A DNA stretch of 64,000 nucleotides from Uloborus plumipes. Its lineage: Eukaryota > Arthropoda > Arachnida > Araneae > Uloboridae. Location of the stretch: assembly GCA_038373865.1 (NCBI GenBank), contig JAXGGA010002393.1, forward strand, positions 1-64,000, given 5' to 3'. The notes under the pieces are model-generated. The model worked only from the letters and a program-made list of their open reading frames with translations, ran no database searches and had not been told where the DNA came from. A program made the position numbers and the translations under genes. Shown here piece after piece: positions 59,547-64,000 of the stretch; position 1 is the stretch's first letter, and the number at the start of each line of letters is the position of its first letter.

Positions 59547-61676
59547 CCGGGTCAATCCATTTCAAATCACCCAATATGAATAAAATTTGTTGCTCAACAT
59601 TTTTAATTTTCTTGATTCTTTTATCATGGATTACCTATGGGTAGACATGAACAAAACTGCAATTGAAAAAAATTTACATGCTATATTTTTTATTTGGCAG
59701 CCATTTCAAAATGGCGATTTGGCAAATTTGATAGAAAAACAGGGTTTGCGAAAAATTTTATTGCCAATTCGTTTTTAAAGATATCAAAATAATTTAAAAA
59801 CCAGTGTGTTCAGCATAAAATTACCTTTAAATACACCTTCTTTAAATTTCCCTATCATGTAAGAAAAACGGTTACAATTTTTCTCGAAAAACTAGGAAAA
59901 AACGTAGAAATCGGTAATTTTTAAGACCATAAATTTTTATGAATGAAGAGAGACTCAGCAATATTATTGTATTTCTGCATTTGAGTACTCATAATACTAC
60001 CAGCACATAAGTTTTAGACTTTAGAATGAACTCCTTTTTTTTCTACGGGTCTTCAAAAATAGCGGAAAACGCGAAAATGCCAATTTTCGTAAGCCAATAT
60101 CTGAAAAGGGACTGAATGAAAAAAATTGAAAATTGTAAAAAATGTTCTCAATACTGATAAGAATATCTCACAAAAAAATTATGACTGAGACTCAACTGCG
60201 TTTTGAGTTATAGAGCTGCGAATTTCAACAAAAACGCTACCTTTTTTATACACTCGTGCAATGCTAAATTAGCAACTAAGGCTTAAAATTATCTTAACTG
60301 ACAAAGTTAAATAATGCTGAAATCTATAACTTAACAGCGCATTTTTAATTATATCTTTAAAAAAAAAATAATTGACAGTAGTACTAGTACAGTCGGCGCT
60401 CGATATAATGACCATCTCCGTTCCAAAGAAAATGGTCTTTGTAACGAGTGGTCGCTATAAGAGGTAGTTTACAAAAAATGAAAATACATCATGTTTCAGT
60501 GCTTTCATTAAAATTTCATTTTTTCAGAAAAACTACGTACTCAAATTATTGTATTTTTGTTCCATTAAAATATTTATAAATGGAAAATACTACACCAAAT
60601 ATTAAACAGATTTTAAATTAGAAAATCTAGGAACAAATATTTTGGCATATATACAAATCATTTATTTTTTGAAGAAAAAGATCAGAAATAGTTGTTTGTC
60701 TTTTTGCAAAACATAATTTTCTATTTCAGTTACACATGAGATATATTTAGCTCCTTTTTACGCCTTGCAAAAATTTTTTTAGAACTTGTTTCTCCTTCTT
60801 CACCCGAAGATGAGACATTAATTTCTTCCTTCCTCTATCAAAGTTGCACTGACTACTGAAGATTCCATACGCTTCATTCATAAATAACAATCAAGGTTAT
60901 TTTAAGTTAAAAATTTAGAAACATGTTCTATTTGAAAAAATGCCGGATATAGTGTCCACTGAATTTGGTCGCTACATTGGATTAGTCAATACGGAAAGAT
61001 TGTAATAACGAAAGCAAATTAACAGACTATATAGGGATAAAATTGGGGCTTCTCCCACTGGTCGTTATAATGGGGAGGTCTTTATAATGTGTGGTCGTTA
61101 TAACGAACGTCGACCGTACTACCGTAAAATGAACTACCGTTCTTGAACTTACCCATATGTTTTATGCACTACAATACTATAAACTATTACACACATTAAT
61201 GTTTTTTAAATATAATTTTGTGTTCAACTCTTAACTACTTGCCAGCTGTAATTTTGGGTAAAGAGTTGAACAAACATATTTCATTGCACAGTTTATCAGT
61301 TATGTTGTGTGTTCTTCCAGAAAACGTTGTGAGTTCCAATGAAGTACCTAACTTTACGTACTATTTTCTTTGCGGGTACCCACGCAGTATCATTTTTTGA
61401 CAGTTGAAAGGCAGTTTTCGGTCCAGGAGGATGAAAGAAATGCACCAAAATATCATTGTTAGCTTCACTTTTGTCTTCAACTTTTCCCATCCACCACTTC
61501 TCATCGTATATGAGGCAACAAAGTCATTATTTGGAAATGACGACACATTTGTAAGTAGTATTGAAGTCTGATGATTATCAAAGCTCAAGTCTGTGGAAGT
61601 AACAAAGCACCTGATTTGGTTGTTATTTAAGGGAACATATCTATGATAACCTTGTATCTTTCACTGTTAAACAATA
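59547..61676 (+). repeat. Left arm of the foldback
   Basis: It starts GGGTCAATCCATTTCAAATC and ends CTTTCACTGTTAAACAA. Without the insertion at 60390-61116 it is about 1403 bp, against 1395 bp in the right arm. Small differences are scattered along its length. Confidence 0.85.
60390..61116. mobile_element. pogo-like element inserted in the left foldback arm
   Basis: The ends are CAGTCGGCGCTCGATATAAT and the inverse of CGGTCGACGTTCGTTATAAC. TA flanks both sides (60388-60389 and 61117-61118). It is 727 bp, AT-rich and has no transposase. The right arm lacks it and shows the intact target. Confidence 0.9.
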
Positions 61677-61741
61677 TTCAAATCTTTCAGTCAGTGTGTT
61701 TTCCATTCGCTCAGTTACATCTGAAGAAACATACATATATG

Positions 61742-63136
61742 TTGTTTAACAGTGAAAGGTAAAAAGGTTATCACAGACATGTCTCCTTAAATAACAATCA
61801 AATCAGGTGCTTTGTTACTTCCACAATCTTGAACTTTGATGATCATTAGACTTCAATACTATTCAATACAAATGTGTCGTCATTCCCAAATAATGACTTT
61901 GTTGCCTGTATGTATGATGAGAAGTGGTGGATGGGAAAAGTTGAAGACAAAAGTGAAGCTAACAGTGATATTTTGGTGCATTTCTTTCATCCTTCTGGAC
62001 CAAAAACTGCCTTTCAACCGTCAAAAAATGATATTGTGTGGGTACCCGCAAAGAAAATAGTACGTAAAATTACTTCATTGGAACCCACAACGTTTTCTAG
62101 AAGAACACACAACATAACTGATAAACCCCGTGCAATGAAATATCATGTTTGTTCAACTCTTTAACCAAAAATACAGCTGGCCAGTAGTTAAGAGTTGAAC
62201 ACAAAAGTACATTTAAAAAACATCAATGTGCGTAATAGTTTACACCATTGTAGTGCATAAAACATATGGGTAAGTTCAAGAACGGCAGTTCATTTTACGG
62301 TAGTACTAGTACAACTGTCGATTATTTTTAAAAAAAAAGATATAATTAAAAATGCATTGTTAAGTTATAGATTTCAGCATTATTTAACTTTGTCAGTTGA
62401 GATAATTTTAAGCCTTAGTTGCTAATTTAGCATTGCACGAGTGTATGAAAAAGGTAGCGTTTTTGTTGAAATTCGCAGCTCTATAACTCAAAACGCAGTT
62501 GAGTCTCAGTCATAATTTTTTTGTGAGATATTCTTATCAGTATTGAGAACATTTTATGCAATTTTCAATTTTTTTCATTCAGTCCCTTTTCAGATATTGA
62601 CCTACGAAAATTGGCATTTTCGCGTTTTCCGCCATTTTTGAAGACCCGTAGAAAAAAAAGGAGTTCATTCTAAAGACTAAAACTTATGCTGCTGGTAGTA
62701 TTATGATTACTCAAACACAGAAATACAATAATATTGCTGAGTCTCTCTTCCTTCATAAAAATTTATGGTCTTAAAAATTACCGATTTCTACGTTTTTTCC
62801 TAGTTTTTCGAGAAAAATTTTGACCAACTTTCTTACATGATAGGGAAATTTAAAGAAGGTGTATTTAAAGGTAATTTTATGCTGAACACACTGGTTTTTA
62901 AATTATTTTGATATCTTTAAAAACGACTTGGCAATAAAATTTTTCGCAAACCCTGTTTTTCTATCAAATTTGCCAAATCGCCATTTTGAAATGGCTGCCA
63001 AATAAAAAATATAGCATGTAATTTTTTTTCAATTGCAGTTTTGTTCATGTCTACCCATAGGTAATCCATGATAAAAGAATCAGGAAAATTAAAAATGTTG
63101 AGCAACACGACTGGGTGATTTGAAATGGATTGACCC
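61742..63136 (-). repeat. Right arm of the foldback
   Basis: Inverse copy of the left arm, starting TTGTTTAACAGTGAAAGG and ending GATTTGAAATGGATTGACCC. It holds the longer version of the decayed coding segment at 61874-62164 (95 codons). Confidence 0.85.
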
Positions 63137-63577
63137 AACCGCAACCCCTTTTTTTGAAAAATGTGACGCACCGAATTAAAAAAAAAAGAATGAACGAAAC
63201 AGGAGAAAAAAATTTCTACCCCTCCCCAGTAAAAACAAAATGCTTTGCACATAAAATTTCCGCGGGTCATCGCCGATGACTCGTAGTACATCTAAGGGAA
63301 GCTGTGAAAGAATCTGATTGGCTGAAATGGCTGACAAGCGAAAAAACTTGTGCGCGCACACACAAAACCGATGCGATATCTTTAGCGATGAGTGAAGGTC
63401 ACGCCTAATCGTTTACTCACCAGATGGCACCACCAAAATAAAATTATTTGGAATATTAAATGATCCGAAAAAATAATCTGAAAATAAAATTTTAAAAACT
63501 TTAATTCTTCCAGTGCAAAACGAGGTTTGCCTTCAGGTCATCGGCGAATCGTTCGATGACTTGAGGCCTCGCTACTG

Positions 63578-64000
<423 letters not shown>

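Larger units (their letters stand above)
58886..63577. mobile_element. Large foldback element between (AT)n tracts
   Basis: The ends CAGTAGCGAGGC and GCCTCGCTACTG are inverse copies and sit directly against (AT)n. Inside, arms 59547-61676 and 61742-63136 are inverse copies of about 1.4 kb (the left one contains a 727-bp insertion) around a 65-bp spacer. Both arms encode the same two decayed protein segments. One contains WLWVDMNKTAIEK-like sequence (59587-59778, mirrored at 62917-63108). The other contains WWMGKVEDKSEAN and VHFFHPSGPKTAF (61918-62100, mirrored at 61296-61490). I cannot assign these to a known transposase. It looks like a head-to-head fusion of two element copies. Confidence 0.75.

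Overview
This window is eukaryotic nuclear DNA. It is AT-rich, with long A/T runs and (AT)n microsatellites, and has two genes broken by GT-AG introns, one nuclear-type tRNA and a dense load of eukaryotic transposons (Tc1/mariner, pogo-like, hAT-like, Helitron, LINE, probable LTR element). The genes and transposon flora suggest an arthropod, and an arachnid or other chelicerate is my best guess. No marker in the window settles this.

Layout. 1-15.9 kb is a repeat-rich flank: a 1.9-kb repeat with a 145-bp minisatellite, a hAT-like element with an 8-bp target duplication, a pogo-like element joined to two Helitrons, and a second hAT-like element. 20.3-34.2 kb (+ strand) holds seven exons (656 codons) of a matrix metalloproteinase that I recognise as MMP21-like. 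They cover the pro-domain with cysteine switch, a furin site, the zinc catalytic domain and a complete C-terminal hemopexin domain. The signal-peptide exon was not found. 39.0-55.1 kb (- strand) holds a complete five-exon, 217-residue secreted ferritin with all heavy-chain ferroxidase residues. A tRNA-Glu(CTC) lies at 57.3 kb on the + strand. 58.9-63.6 kb is a large foldback element with 1.4-kb inverted arms between (AT)n tracts. The window ends in what looks like the start of an LTR.

The two protein genes are convergent (stops at 34216 and 39046) and about 4.8 kb apart. Both work outside the cytosol, one as an extracellular or secretory-pathway protease and the other as secretory-pathway iron storage, but nothing shows joint regulation. 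All transposon insertions in them are intronic. Several are nested, and three hAT-type insertions keep perfect 8-bp target duplications, so they look recent. The most notable points are the MMP21 orthologue in a probable arthropod, the nested hAT insertions inside ferritin intron 2, and the foldback element, whose intact arm preserves the pre-insertion site of a transposon in the other arm.
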